Source: Epiperipatus broadwayi (lineage: Eukaryota; Onychophora; Udeonychophora; Euonychophora; Peripatidae). From it: DNA of 64,000 bases. Numbering within the stretch: the stretch's first letter is position 1; every line of letters begins with the position of its first letter. Below the pieces are notes generated by a model that was not told the origin of the DNA, did not search any database, and was given only the letters and a program-made list of their open reading frames with translations. The DNA is taken from the NCBI GenBank assembly GCA_028023455.1, contig JAQFVV010007284.1, forward strand, positions 1 through 64,000, read 5' to 3'. Both the position numbers and the translations under genes were made by a program. This document shows, piece after piece, positions 14,391-26,089 of the stretch.

Positions 14391-14690
14391 TAAACGAATT
14401 GTAATTATTTCTAAGCGCTAGGAACGCTTAATAAGAAAAGACTTATTTTAACACTTGAGCTAAGGGCTTTCGATATCTTAGTCATGATATATCGAAAGCG
14501 CTTAGCTCAAGTTTTAAATCACTAACGCTTTTTTTATTTAGCGTTCCTGGAGCTTAGAATTAATCACAATTCGTTTACTAAGATATCGAAAGCGCTTAGC
14601 TCAAGTTTTAATAATTAAGATACAGCTACATTGAAGCTTTTCCTATTTAGCGTTCCTAGCCCTTAGAATTATTTTGCTTTATATTTATTT
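14391..14690. mobile_element. MITE-like palindrome plus adjacent half copy
   Basis: Inverted ends AACGAATTGTAATTA.. (14393) and ..ACACAATTCGTTT-like (near 14565) enclose a self-complementary body containing CGATATC and GAAAGCGCTTAGCTCAAG. Immediately to the right, 14577-14690 repeats one arm, including TAGCGTTCCTAG. Likely a foldback DNA element in one and a half copies. Confidence 0.72.
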
Positions 14691-15358
14691 TACGCAAATT
14701 GATGCTTGCTTAGAAAAAAATAATAATAATTACTTATTTATTATAAATATGACTTTGCCCCTTTTTTTGAATCAATATTTGAGCAAACAAATAAAATCCA
14801 TATGCAAAAAGTTGTATTTTATTTTCTTGAATATTTTATCGTGAATCCCATAATATCATTATTATAATTTATTTATTTATTTGCGAATTCTGATTTAATA
14901 AATAAAATTGCTAACAAAGAGAAATGTTACTTAGCTGTAATGATTTTACATTAACATGATCAGAAAACTCCGGGTGAATGTTTGTATCTCCTTTGCAGTT
15001 TTAAACCACCCATCATTTTAAGGTTTTCCAATCAATTATTAAATTTTTGCTTTTAAAATTCCATATTTATTATGAATCTCACATTTATTTTTTTAACAAG
15101 TAGAAAATGTCTCATGGTTGTTGTTTTTTTTTAATCAAATTTACTAATGGTAACGTTATCAGAAAGGAAGTGATGATTCTTTTTTTAGTGAGCCTAAGAT
15201 TAACTTGTATTCATTTTATCCCACTTAAGATAATTCCATGCCTCAGTAATATAACAAACCCGACAGTCAAATCAGCCATTTCGGTGCTTAATAAGTATTG
15301 AAATTTAATATGTACAGCAATTTTCTTGTGAATATGAGGATAAAATCTTTTTTTTAAA

Positions 15359-15449
15359 GCATCGGTCGTGAAGCGAACCCGCGATAACTGCCTGCAAGCA
15401 ACTGCTCGCTTGCAAGACAGCTGCGCTGACCTCTCAGCTACCAACGCTT
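15359..15449 (-). repeat. tRNA-derived SINE-like element 1
   Basis: Minus strand reads AGCGTTGGTAGCTGAGAGGT (D-arm/A box), an anticodon-like CTTGCAA loop, and GCGGGTTCGCTTC (B box), ending CGATGCT, which can pair with the first seven bases as an acceptor stem. Related copies are at 25903 and 33371. The anticodon arm and extra region are not those of a normal tRNA, so a SINE or tRNA relic is preferred over a functional tRNA. Confidence 0.6.
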
Positions 15450-15564
15450 GACTAATTTTTTTTTTTTAATGCAACTATCATTTTAATCTTGGATCATTCT
15501 CATCTGTGATTTGCTCCACAATATGCATAAATAACTGCTCATGTAATATGAATGGGGATATCTA

Positions 15565-15606
15565 TTAGTGCTTAGGGGCATCTAGTTGATTCTAGATTGG
15601 CACTAA
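15565..15606. repeat. Short hairpin
   Basis: TTAGTGC and TCTAG on the left pair with CTAGA and GCACTAA on the right; 42 bp in all. Confidence 0.4.
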
Positions 15607-17220
15607 GAAAATAGTCTTTAAAGCCCCTGCACTACATTTTATATTACTTTAGTCTTTATTAGAATTTAAGTTTACTCTGGCCAGTACACTAATGGTACTA
15701 AGTGTTGATGATGATGATCAACATGTTTTAATATCCCAGAATTATTGCTTTTCTGGTTATATATTTTAATGGATTAGCATTTGAGATTGTGCATCCAGAT
15801 TATGCCTAAATAATTGCCCCAAGCTGGCAAAGACTAAATAATTGGCCTGACCAATTTCAAATCCAGTCACAAGATTGACTGTTAAGTTATTTTGATTGTT
15901 GATCATTCGTGATGATGAATGGTTATTTCTTTTGAGTGTTATTTCTACTGATTTTTACTTTTATATTATAATGCTGGTGATATTTATACTCGAAAGAGTT
16001 AATTGGGCTAATCTCTCAATGATATCTGAGAGATCTCAAGAGCTCCTTTATAATATAACAATGCTTATATATTTTAGAATATTAACATTTCTTAATATCT
16101 TTGTATCTTAATTAATATCTTTACTTTACTTAAAAGTTAAATATTATACTCCTTTTTGTAAATTTCATCATTATTTGAAATATTTTATATTTATGATGAT
16201 TTATTATCAACCCCAGGTGTGATCTCTCCATGATCACACTCCCATCCCATTATATTGTAGGAAGTTAAATTATAACACATGTTATATATGCCTTACTCAC
16301 TTGAAAAAGTGAAGTGGATGTTTCAGAATGCTTCCGTAATAAAAGAGGTTGGTCTGACTTCTAGATAAATGGATGGTTGCAATAGGATTGAGCTAAGGTG
16401 GGAAAATGCACTGATAAAAGCAAAATTTAAAAATAAAAATAAACAGTAGAATATAATGAATATAATTAATTTATATAATTTTAAAAATATGAAAAATGGA
16501 GAATGATGATAAAAATTAGCCTAACCGTTTTAACTGTATATATATATTTATATTATTATCAGTAGTAAAATAATAACCATTGATTTATATTTAAGTAGCT
16601 TTATTGACTTCAAAAATTTTTTTAAAAGAATCAATTGATCAAACATAAAACAATTATTTTCATTTTTTATGATATTATTATAACTTTTTTTTTTGAAAAG
16701 TTTATTTTAAAAAATACCAATATATTATACATTCAATATAAAGGACCTTACTAAATAACGCGGATCAACGAGTCCAGGTAGTTGATGAAAGACAATTTCT
16801 TTAATTGATTTGTTGCTAAAAAAAAAAAAAAACTGGGAAAAGAAAGGAAGAATCAAATTAATCTAACTAATAAAACTTTAAAGTCACTTTACTTTGGGTT
16901 TTGAATATTGTTGATGGTAAACTAGTCATATATAAAGAAAATTAAACATTGTAATGCATAATTTCTTCAAGATATCTATTATAGTAGGATTAATAAATAA
17001 ATATTGAATAAAGAATGATTTTACTTGCTGATTTCAAAAAAAATGTAATAGAATTATTTCTTGTTAATATGTAAATTTTAGCAGTTTAATTGTTTAAAAA
17101 TATGACTCTTGGATATAAAGTATCATAGATATGGATTCAATTCAAAAAATTACTATTATAATGAAGTATTAAACCATTAAAACATCTCATAAGATGTTTT
17201 CTTTATGCTTACACAAGTTG
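15607..17220. other. Non-coding AT-rich DNA
   Basis: No gene or named repeat recognised. A TGATGATGATGATCA stretch near 15704 resembles an RTE-type tail, but no LINE body precedes it. Confidence 0.45.
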
Positions 17221-17700
17221 TTAAGACAATAGCAATTTTTTTCCCTACACACTAATGTCACCTAGTGCAAGTTCTAGTTATTAATAGATGCTAGAATAAT
17301 CTCCAGTGCTTCCTCATTCATTATTCTCAGAATAGTTTCTAGCTTATAGCTTTCATCAATAAGAAGACTTGAATCTGGGAGCAGTGCAACAGATCCTTTG
17401 GGGCTAATGTACCACTGTTTCACCAGTTCTTTATATATATATATATAAGCTTATTAAATAAAGTCACATGATGTATGACATCATTTTTTACTATATATAT
17501 ATATAACTAGAAGGTTATCAGCCTAAAGTGAAAACACACTAATGTTTTCAATCTAAGGTAATTTGCCTATATAATCATACAGATCACAAACCTGTTAGTA
17601 TCTACAAATTTTAGTGTCTTTGGCCTTTTAATAACTAAAGTAAACGTTATCCTTTGGCTAGGATTGGCAATAAAACACTAAAAGATCACATGATAATCTC
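17220..17700 (-). repeat. Family A copy, minus orientation
   Basis: Matches the family A unit in order: hammerhead region, AATGTTTTCAATCTAAG, TTTTAGTGTCTTTGGCC, TCCTTTGGCTAGGATTGGC. An AT-rich patch (17430-17510) interrupts it. Older than the 26-27 kb copies. Confidence 0.65.
17324..17365 (-). ncRNA. Hammerhead-like motif, family A (one core change)
   Basis: Minus strand: TTCTTA, TTGATGA (C3 changed to T), stem II AGC..GCT, GAAAC, then TATTC and TGAGAA. Stem I still pairs (six pairs, one wobble). The changed C3 should abolish catalysis. Confidence 0.5.
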
Positions 17701-19500
17701 TTCATCATATTTGAATTTTATAATATTTAAACTAATAATGATACATTAATTAAATGTGACTTTGGAATTGACAGTCTGTTGCTATTTCAAACATCATATA
17801 TAACTAAACTATAATATGTTATACATTATTTATTTTTGTACTGTGCATTAGTTTTGCATTACATACTAAATTTTTAAGTATATTGTATCAATATATGTAT
17901 GGATACATTGTATTGTGTTATACATATTGCGTTGTACGCTAGTTTAGATTAATGTAGGCTGTTACCAAAACATTAGTATTTTATACATGTATGGACAATA
18001 CCTATATAAATAATACTAATAAAGACAGTAATTTAAAACAAATTAAAACAATATCTAGATGCTTACATAAAATACCACAAGATAATGTTACCAACAGGTT
18101 TCAGTCCAAAAAAAGGAGTACTACAAATGGTAACGTAAGTATTAAAAAAAAAAAAAACATCCGTGTAAACTACTAGAAGTTTATAATCACCTTTTTTTTT
18201 TCAGAGAAGACTTTTTTAAACTAGTGTTTTATTATTATTATTTAATTCTCAAAAGTGGTATAAGATAAGAAAGATAGTTTTATAAACAATAAAGTGTACA
18301 CATTTTTTTTTTTTTTTGTTAACAATGAGAACTCAAAATTCAAACTATACCAATTTTATTTATAAAAATACGGAAATACAAAAATTTATAATTTGATTTC
18401 CACAAATATGACATTTTGTACAAAATACATATTATTATAATGGCAATATTTTACATATATATTTAAATAAATTATATTTATTTGAATAAAATAAAAAAAA
18501 ATATGGCACAGACCGATAATTACTATGTCAAATATTCAAATCTATATATAGCTTTTAAAAACAAATTATGAAGTAATATATCTATTTAAAAACTAAAACA
18601 AATAATATTCATTTTACAAATCATAGCTATTATATTCTTAATGTGTTTTTAGATCCTAATGCAATAAATAATTACACGTATGTTTGAAAACCAATGATCT
18701 TACATTTTTTAAAAGTAATTATAATTCTATATCTGATTTTCAATTTATGTGGTTTATGTGTCTTCATGCACAATATTATATATGCATGTTAGCAATACTG
18801 AGAAGTTGAAGTTAAATATTGGAATAACGGTGTTAAACAAGAGTGTGTATTTGCTTCAACATTGCTTTAGATTTTTATGACAATGGCCTTTGGAACTGTT
18901 TATAAGCCTACTTATAATGAATCAATAAAACAAGCTATGATATAGGTATGGTAGTAAAAATTTTAATTTGAATTGACTGAAAGCAAAAACAAGAACTTCA
19001 TTTTTTTAGAATGTTGATGATTATGCTATTTTGTCAATTCAAAAATATAATATAATCTACAAAAATGTACTTAATGTTTTGAATGCATTATATAATGACT
19101 TTTAATTAATGTTCAAAAAACCTCAAATTCTTTATGAGTCAATTATAGAAAAGAATCCTCAACCACGTTTAGTTTAGAAAGTAATCAATTTGATAATGTA
19201 AACCAGTTTGATTTTTTTTCGCTAGTATTTTAAGCAGAAGGATGGATTTATATATTTAAATGCAGAGCAGACTCTAATATATCGCTGTTCCGACCTTTTT
19301 TTAATAGGTTTAAAAATATAACTAATTTATTATATGGAAATAAATAAGACTTAGACAGCGAATTGACAAAAATAAAAGTATTGGATAAATTTTCTATAAA
19401 TATGTAAAAATATAACTATAAGAATGTAAGATTAATTAATGTTATTCAATTTGCTTGATGCGATTTTAAAGACTCCATTAATGCAAACAACACATCCATT
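17701..19500. other. Non-coding AT-rich DNA
   Basis: No supported coding sequence; homopolymer T and A runs near 18150, 18190 and 18305. Confidence 0.5.
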
Positions 19501-19511
19501 GGATAGATCGC

Positions 19512-19748
19512 GTGAAACATATGAACAATATAAGACTTCCTAAAAAGATGTTTTATGTTGAACTTGGAACTGACTTTCATGGTGAAGCAAAAATTATCTC
19601 AAAAAAAAGTGCAATGTTGATTGTTTTCATTTGGAAAAGTCTGACAGAGGATAGAATATATTGGAGAGCTAGACGCATTTTTGAAGAATTTCAAAAACAT
19701 AAAGTTTGCTGCAAAAAAAAAATTAAAAACAACATTACAAAATATTAA
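19512..19748 (+). pseudogene. Relic of a LINE ORF2 C-terminus
   Basis: The frame reads NIRLPKKMFYVELGT.. then DRIYWRARRIFEEF. RLPKK-(M/L)-(F/L)-Y-x-EL followed by a DR..WR..(R)..FE pattern is common downstream of the reverse transcriptase in non-LTR elements. Only about 70 residues remain and no RT motif precedes them. Moderate to low certainty. Confidence 0.4.
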
Positions 19749-20067
19749 ACAAACACGGTAGTAGATCAGTGTGTTCTATATTCTGAGAATATATTTGTGG
19801 GCACAAACAATCATGATAAAAGTCATACCTAATGTATTATATATAGTTGTTTTATTTATTTATTTTCTGTCAGAGTTGGAATGGATGTACTTATTAAGGA
19901 TTGGCTGTTGTTGTCTCCAATTCCTTAAATCATGAAATAAATTATAAAATTTTCAAATTTTTTATATAGGGTATATGAGCACAGACTTTCACATGATCCA
20001 CCACTCTCCACTCTATCTAATAACACTGATACACTCAAGCACATATATGTTGAAAAGATAAATAATC

Positions 20068-20111
20068 ACCAATATACGTATTTCATGCTAAACCAGCAAT
20101 CATCAGTTGGT
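20068..20111 (-). ncRNA. Hammerhead ribozyme, family C (best preserved)
   Basis: Minus strand: stem I ACCAA (20107-20111), core CTGATGA (20100-20106), stem II TGCTG-GTT-TAGCA, GAAA, stem III ATACGTAT (AT/AT around ACGT), cleavable A, then TTGGT (20068-20072) closing stem I with five Watson-Crick pairs. All invariant core positions are present; the first pair of stem II is a T-T mismatch here but G-T in the 21152 copy. Type I topology. Confidence 0.72.
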
Positions 20112-20415
20112 CCAGATTATCATCTCCCACACATATATACTATAAGTGTTCAGATATATATTAAGATAGACAATCTTCATACTTTAATGGACTGGCTCCA
20201 ATCTACTCCACACTCCAACTCTTCAATCGTCCAGCCAATCTTCATACTTTAATGGCAGGTTCCAATCTACTCCACACTCCAACTCTTCAACCGATGTATG
20301 GTTGAAGAGTTGGAGTGTGGAATAGATTGAAGCCTGTTTATTAAAGTATGAAGATTGGATATCTTAATATATATCTGAGCACTTATAGCATATATGTGTA
20401 GATATGGTAATCTGG

Positions 20416-20453
20416 ACCAACTGATGATTGATGGTTTAGCATGAAATATTGGT
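20416..20453 (+). ncRNA. Hammerhead-like motif, family C, stem III deleted
   Basis: ACCAA, CTGATGA, a stem II region with GATGG..TTAGCAT, GAAATA, TTGGT. Compared with the other arm, the ACGTAT of stem III is missing, leaving one A-T pair and no loop; probably inactive alone. Confidence 0.55.
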
Positions 20454-20929
20454 GATTATTTATCTTTTCGACATATATGTGTTCAAGTGTATCAGTGTTA
20501 TGAGATAGAGTGGAAAGTGGTGGGTCGTGTGAAAGTCTGTGCTCATATACATAGACACAGGTATATAATAAGCATGTGTTTCAGTTAATAAAGTAATAGA
20601 TAACTTTTCAAAAATTAGGTCTAGATTAAAGAGAATGTAATAGTTGTTTTATACTTTTATATTGCTTTTCATTGTTTACATTTAAAATGTAAAATAATTA
20701 AACAACTTTTAAATGTGTTTTGACTTTTAAATACCATATAAATTTATGAGATTACTATAAAACTTTTTTTTATCGTGCTTGGATTTTAAATATAAATAAA
20801 AATATATAATAAAAATTTTTGACATATGTATAGAGATCTCTTTTACATACTTATTATATTTAGCCTGAACTCGGCCCATTCCTCTTCTGTATATTTAAAT
20901 GGACATATTATAGTCATACATATGAAGGG

Positions 20930-21300
20930 TCAGAGTGACTTAAAATCAACATGGGTATGACAATAATATTGGCATCAACAAGGCCTTTGAGCATTCCATC
21001 ATCAGATTTTCAATGATGCAGATGGCTGAAGAGTTAGTTGGAGAGGGGAGAGAATTGAAGCATGTCCATTAAAGTTTGAAAATTTGCTATCTTAATATAA
21101 ACCACGCCCTGATTGTGTGTATATATATATGGATAAAAGATAATAATCTGGACCAACTGATGAGTGCTGGTTCAGCATGAAATTTAGAGATCATTTATAT
21201 TTTTCACATGCATGTGGTCATATGTATTGGTTATATAGGATAAAGGATGACTAAAGGAAGCTTGAAATTCTTGTTTAAATCCTACTTATTCTTCCTAACT
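20930..21300 (+). repeat. Family C copy
   Basis: Aligns with 6690-7030: CAACATGGGTAT, TGAGCATTCCATCATCAG, CTGGTTCAGCATGAAAT, GAAGCTTGA. Carries the hammerhead start at 21152 but lacks the segment with stem III and the 3' strand of stem I. Confidence 0.68.
21152..21190 (+). ncRNA. Hammerhead 5' portion, family C (truncated 3')
   Basis: ACCAA, CTGATGA, GTGCTG-GTT-CAGCAT (strong stem II with a G-T closing pair), GAAA, then unrelated TTTAGAGATC. The TTGGT partner is absent. Confidence 0.5.
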
Positions 21301-22555
21301 TTAAAATCAGGTGACACATTCTTGTTCAAACAATTAGATAAAAAAAATTTTTTAACAAATATTTGATTCTATAAACGAAAGTTCAGTATTTAAATGTAAG
21401 GAAAAATATATATATAAACTGAGTTGTTAAGGCCATAAGTCATCAGATATGTTCAAGCAAAATATAAATTACAAAAACATTTTGTTAAAATAAATACAAA
21501 TTACTTTTTTTGTCATCAATCAAAATACCTGTCAAATACCATTATTCCAAAATCCTTACTTCTTCCTCATTTTCAGATTTGGATATTTTATACATTTGAA
21601 GAAAGTCTCTTGAATGCATTTGAAATACTTATAATGGTCCAAAAGGAAAATACTCAAAAAGTATTGTTGTAGTTATTACTTCAATTAATTAATTAAAAAA
21701 AAAAACATTAAACACTATTAATGGAACAAAATTAAACAATTTTTTTAGTGAATAGTTTAAAATAAATTTGAATAAAATTAAGTATTTTTTATTATCATAA
21801 TTTAAATGTAAAAATGTTGCTTAAAAATTAATTTCATAAAAAATTAAATTAATTATATACATTTATTTGATTACATTGAAATTTTGCATTGTTTGTAAGG
21901 AAAAAATACAACAATAATAAAAATTTCACTATTTTTATATGTTACTCACAAATTGTGTTGTTTTTATAAAAATGGCTGGATATTAGATAATTAACTCTTA
22001 GTATTTTCAAGTGATGTTTGAGGATGAATCTATAGTATTTGGGTACACATTTTTACTATACAGTGTTGGTTGATGTAAAGCACCTTGATATTAAACGCTT
22101 TCTGTTTCCATTTGCTTTCAAAATAAACTTTTAGAATAAAATTGCAAATTTTTGCTTTTATATGGCATATACAAGTGAAATATTAATAGATATTGTTTAA
22201 ATAGTTTACAGAAAAAATTGATATTTTTTTTTATTTTTATCAAGCACATGTTTTTGCTACTATATAATGGCTTATGTTTGTGGGATGAATATTAGAAACC
22301 ATTGCCATATTTTTTTTATTATTTGCATTGAAAGTAGACTTTTAGCTGAGTATCATAATTTTTCTTTTGCTTTTAGATGTCTACATAATTAAAAATCAAT
22401 ACGTATTACAATAGTCAAGTAATATAATGTATTTCAACAGCTTTTTAAAAATAATTTATTGATAAGTAGTTTTTGTACATATTTTTCTGATTCCATGATG
22501 ACTGATCTAAAAATGTGAGACATAAGTTTTTGAATTTATAAATTTAGGAATAACA
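21301..22555. other. Non-coding AT-rich DNA
   Basis: No gene or repeat family recognised. Confidence 0.5.
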
Positions 22556-22935
22556 AACAGAGACTTCAGACCACTCAAAGAAGTATGAAGAGAAGCATGT
22601 TGTGAGTAACAAGAAGAGATCGAAAACACAATATGTGGGTAAAAAAACAAACAGGTGTTACTGATCGCATTGAAAAAATTAAAAGACTGAAGTGGAGTTG
22701 GGGTGGACATATTGCTAGAAGGGATGATAATAGATGGACAATTGAAATCTTAAACCGGATACCAAGAGATTGTAAAAGACCCAGAAAGAGACCACATGTG
22801 AGATGGATGGATGAAATAAGAAAGTGGGCAGGGTTGATATGGAGAAGAGAAGCTAAAGATCGGAGAAGATGGATTGAACTTGGAGAGACCTTCATCTTGC
22901 AGTGGATTGATAATGGTTGATGATGATGATGATTC
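22556..22935 (+). mobile_element. 3' end of an RTE-like LINE, 5'-truncated
   Basis: An open frame (22633-22920) reads DRIEKIKRLKWSWGGHIARR, DDNRWTIEIL, KRPRKRPHVRWMDEI and RRWIELGETFILQW. This is the conserved C-terminal region downstream of the RT in RTE-type elements (W-x-GHIAR, DNRW, GRP-like, RW-x-DEI, W). It ends directly in a TGATGATGATGATGAT tail (22918-22934), typical of RTE 3' ends. No frameshift in the surviving part, so it is the youngest of four related pieces here (also 32945, 42290, 60755). Confidence 0.82.
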
Positions 22936-24079
22936 TTCATGTATTACACATTGTATAAATTTTAAGAAATTTTTGATTATATGAAAAACCATAATACAGT
23001 GCAATAGATGACTGGATATGGAATATTATCAATGGTTTTATTGGATTTACAAAAAAAAAAAAAAAGAATTTATAATAAATTAGTGATTTACATGATAAAA
23101 CAAATATATTTAAAAATTCACTTAGAAGTTCATTAACTCATTTTGTAATTGTCTTATTAATATGAAGTATGTATTTATATGTCTTTTTAATATATATTCT
23201 TTACATATATATTAATATCCTGATAGACGTGAATAAATATATATTTTATTAAGCATAAATTATGTGTGCTTATGTGTGCATTATATATATGAAAATTCTG
23301 CAGTAGCGAAATTGAATTAGTTTTAAGCCTTATTTTCATCCTCGTATTTCTCTTATTATTAGTAACCTTTTATTTAATTAATAGTTTTACATTAAAATGA
23401 GCGTGCTATTGTTTAATTGCGTTATCAATTTTTTGTTTTATATATAAAGCAAAATAATAACGTGAAATACTTAATGTATATAAAGTAGAGTGTAACACTA
23501 CAAATTGTGTGTGTGGGGGTGTGTGTGTGAATAAGTTAAGTAAACAAACTTAGAATTCAGAAACTTTCCGAAATTGACAAAATAAAAATGATACCAGATT
23601 ATTAAAATTACAAGTTAGATTGATGGGGGGGGGGGAATCCCTTTATTGAAAGAATTTTAAAAAATAAAGTTGAGTTGATTATTTTAGAATTTATATAATG
23701 AAATAAAAAAAAAATAGGGAAAAGATTTAAAAATTACCAAATGCAAAAACTTTCTGATATAAAGTGCAATACATGTGTGTAGGTACATAGAGCTAACAGA
23801 CATTTATAATACTTTTATATTACCTCACCCCCCTACAATGCTTTTTTATATATTAAATATGTGTATGTATATATTTACACTTCACCATTTATTCATCTTT
23901 CGAAATGTTCTTCTTATCTGTGAACATTTTAGGAAACCTTAAATAAACATTCAAAATATAATGACTATGAAAATGATTGAAAATCTGCTTTTCTTTAATA
24001 AATAGTTCGGTATTTTTATCTGAAATAGATTATACAATCTCTGGATCAACGAATCCGAGCTTATTTTTCATTATTTACA
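22936..24079. other. Non-coding DNA between the RTE copy and the GTPase 3' end
   Basis: Contains a GT-rich patch (about 23505-23530), a G run near 23622-23632 and AT-rich sequence. No coding frame supported. Confidence 0.5.
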
Positions 24080-24085
24080 TTTATT
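24080..24085 (-). promoter_or_regulatory. Candidate polyadenylation signal of the GTPase gene
   Basis: AATAAA on the minus strand about 36 bp past the stop codon. Another AATAAA overlaps the stop itself (24117-24122). In DNA this AT-rich such hexamers are common by chance, so the choice is tentative. Confidence 0.35.
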
Positions 24086-24120
24086 AGATTTTCATTTTTT
24101 AAAATCATAATAAATTTTAT

Positions 24121-24855
24121 TTAACTTGCTGAATTTTCAATAAATAAATTATCTGAAATTGTAGTTATTTCTAATAATTCGTCATGGCCATTAAGGCTGC
24201 TCGTTCGACGAACAGAATCATTCACTTGTTCGCTACAAGCTTTACTGATTTCAACTGAGCAACGATTTTTCCACGTGGCCAGAAATGTATCAGTGGAAGC
24301 TCGTGATCGATACTGCTGAGGTTGATATTTTTTACGTAGAATACTTTCATCCAAACTAGTCGAGACTTTAACAGGAGATCCAGTAAAGTGTTCTCTATCA
24401 GGATATTTTTTATTTTTCCGACTCAATGTGCGAAATATAATTTCACAAGAGGTTTGAAAGTCATTTGATCCCTTTTTAACGACTTCTGAAGTTTTAACAC
24501 ATGATTTCCACTGTTTATATAAATTATTAAAAACTTCGCGAACTTCTTCAAACGATTCACGGACCGAGATTTCATGGAATCCCAAACATCCGATTTCTTT
24601 AGAGCGTTGTTTGCCTTCTTCTTTAGAAACCATTCTGTCGCCAAACAAATCGTTTTTGTTGCCAACTAAAAACACTAAAGCTTCCGAGGACTTTAAAACA
24701 GGACTGCAGTTGCCTTTCTTTTTTCTTTTAGCATGGTTTATGAGAAATTTTAATCTAACGCATTCATCAAAACTACATTTGTCAGTCACTGAATATAATA
24801 GAATAAAAGTGTCAGCCCAGCGAATATTCTCTTGCATCAACAGGCTGTCGTTTTC
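24121..24855 (-). CDS. Ras-like small GTPase (RERG/RASL11/RASL12 group), terminal coding exon
   Basis: Small GTP-binding protein of the Ras superfamily, RERG/RASL group. The exon starts after a polypyrimidine tract and AG at 24856-24857. It reads in phase 0 as ENDSLLMQENIRWADTFILL, continuing the DTAGQ that ends the exon at 60434. Visible landmarks are IRWAD and YSVTD (strand beta-4 region), the guanine-specificity motif NKND at 24649-24660, and EISVRE at the G5 position. ISV instead of the usual SAK is like RASL11-type proteins. The exon encodes 244 residues and ends TAA at 24121-24123. After the G domain come about 100 residues rich in Ser, Lys and Arg, ending FIENSAS with no CaaX box, so no C-terminal prenylation is expected, as in RERG. 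The P-loop and switch I are not in this window. Family assignment is firm to the group; the exact orthologue is not resolved. The reading frame is intact. Confidence 0.88.
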   Translation of the reverse strand, partial: ENDSLLMQENIRWADTFILLYSVTDKCSFDECVRLKFLINHAKRKKKGNCSPVLKSSEALVFLVGNKNDLFGDRMVSKEEGKQRSKEIGCLGFHEISVRESFEEVREVFNNLYKQWKSCVKTSEVVKKGSNDFQTSCEIIFRTLSRKNKKYPDREHFTGSPVKVSTSLDESILRKKYQPQQYRSRASTDTFLATWKNRCSVEISKACSEQVNDSVRRTSSLNGHDELLEITTISDNLFIENSAS

Positions 24856-25686
24856 CTAAAAAAAAAAAAATAGTAATTAATTGTAATTATGTTAAATAAA
24901 TATTGATAGTATTAAAAAACAATTAATAAATAAGATTTATAAATATTTATTTGATTTTATTATCACTTTCAAAATATAGATGTTGATAAATCTCAGTGTT
25001 GTTAGTTTTTTACCGTTCATCCGTTCATCTATCTATTCCTGAAAATTATTTGACAATATATTATTATATTTTAAAAGTTTAATTATTAGAGATAATGTAT
25101 ACAGCGATATGAATTTTGTTACTTAATTACTTAGATTTGACGAGCCATTAATTAATTTGTAACTTGTTCTTACAACTAGCTTTTCAATCCACATGAGTTC
25201 AGAAAATATTATTAATTCAGCAGAATTATATAAATTCTCTATCTAAAAAGAGAAGATAAAGAACGTGTAGAGATCATCTGTGTTAGCATGCTAATGCTTG
25301 CCATTTTTGGGGGCCGATGCTGAAATAGTTAGTTAATGATTAAAGGGTAACATGGTTATCTTGCAAAGAAATTTTTATTCGTTTGCCATCTATTTGATAC
25401 AATTTATTATTACAATCCACTTAGATAATATCCATTTGACATTCCCATATTCTGGGTTTTAATTAGACTTAAAAATTTTTCTCTGGTAGTAGCCTGATCA
25501 TGGACAATCCCAAACATCTACCAGTTTTGGTAAGTAAATGGATATCTAGCTATTCTTAAAGAGTAAAACGAAAATGGAAAAACACTCAAAATATTCCCAT
25601 ATGGAAGAGTAATGTTTTATCCTGGACTGTTCCACTTAAAAAAGCTGTTGAAGAGATCTTCGTTCTGCAGAGGGCTGTTTAAAATA

Positions 25687-25742
25687 TACTTGCCTTTATT
25701 TATTTTAGTATCTTAATTGCCTTTATTTTAGTATCTTAATTT
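25687..25742 (+). repeat. Short tandem duplication
   Basis: TTGCCTTTATT..TTTTAGTATCTTAATT occurs twice in a row, the first copy with four extra bases. Confidence 0.6.
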
Positions 25743-25902
25743 TCAAGCAGCATTATAAAACGTTAATGAGTCATTATTTTATTAAAAGCAAAAGATTATG
25801 TATATTTATCAGTTTATTTATATGTAATTTTTGAAGCATTATAGTATTTTCCCACTCCTTCACAAAACAAAACAACAGCAATAACAACAACAACAACAAA
25901 AA

Positions 25903-25990
25903 GCGGTGTTAGCCGAGAGGTCATCGCAGCTGCCTTGCAAGCAAGTAGTTGGTTGCAGACGGTTGTGGATTCGCGTCCCGGCCGATGCTA
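25903..25990 (+). repeat. tRNA-derived SINE-like element 2
   Basis: GCGGTGTTAGCCGAGAGGTC (A box and D-arm), an anticodon-like CTTGCAA loop, GTGGATTCGCGTCC (B box), ending GCCGATGCT. Sister of the minus-strand element at 15359-15449. Preceded by an (AAC)n-like run. Extra bases between anticodon arm and T-arm argue against a working tRNA. Confidence 0.6.
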
Positions 25991-26089
25991 TAACATATGA
26001 AAAAAAAAATAATTTCAATAGAAAGTGAATAATCTTAAAAAAATTCCTTATTTCTGCATAATCATATATTTTCTGGATTATCTGCACCA

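Larger units (their letters stand above)
19975..20560. repeat. Palindromic family C pair (two inverted copies)
   Basis: About 290-bp arms are inverted copies meeting near 20290: TCCACACTCCAACTCTTCAA (left) against TTGAAGAGTTGGAGTGTGGA (right), extending out to GAGCACAGACTTTCACATGA on the left and its complement on the right. Each arm carries a hammerhead-like motif, in opposite orientation. A roughly 65-bp stretch near the centre of the left arm (CAATCTTCATACTTTAATGG) is duplicated. Confidence 0.8.

Noticed and set aside
22507-23004. Minus-strand open frames opposite the RTE fragment
   Set aside because: They are antisense of the real LINE frame on plus, which has family motifs and a tail in the right place.
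16762-24055. Shared 14-mer GGATCAACGA(G/A)TCC at 16762 and 24042
   Set aside because: No similarity extends beyond the short word; could be chance or a tiny relic.
24423-24859. Alternative frames overlapping the GTPase exon on both strands
   Set aside because: The frame with NKND, the acceptor site and the joined G3 motif is clearly the coding one.
25903-25990. Possible functional tRNA gene
   Set aside because: Acceptor ends pair poorly and there are extra bases between anticodon arm and T-arm; sister copies with decay point to a SINE-like element.
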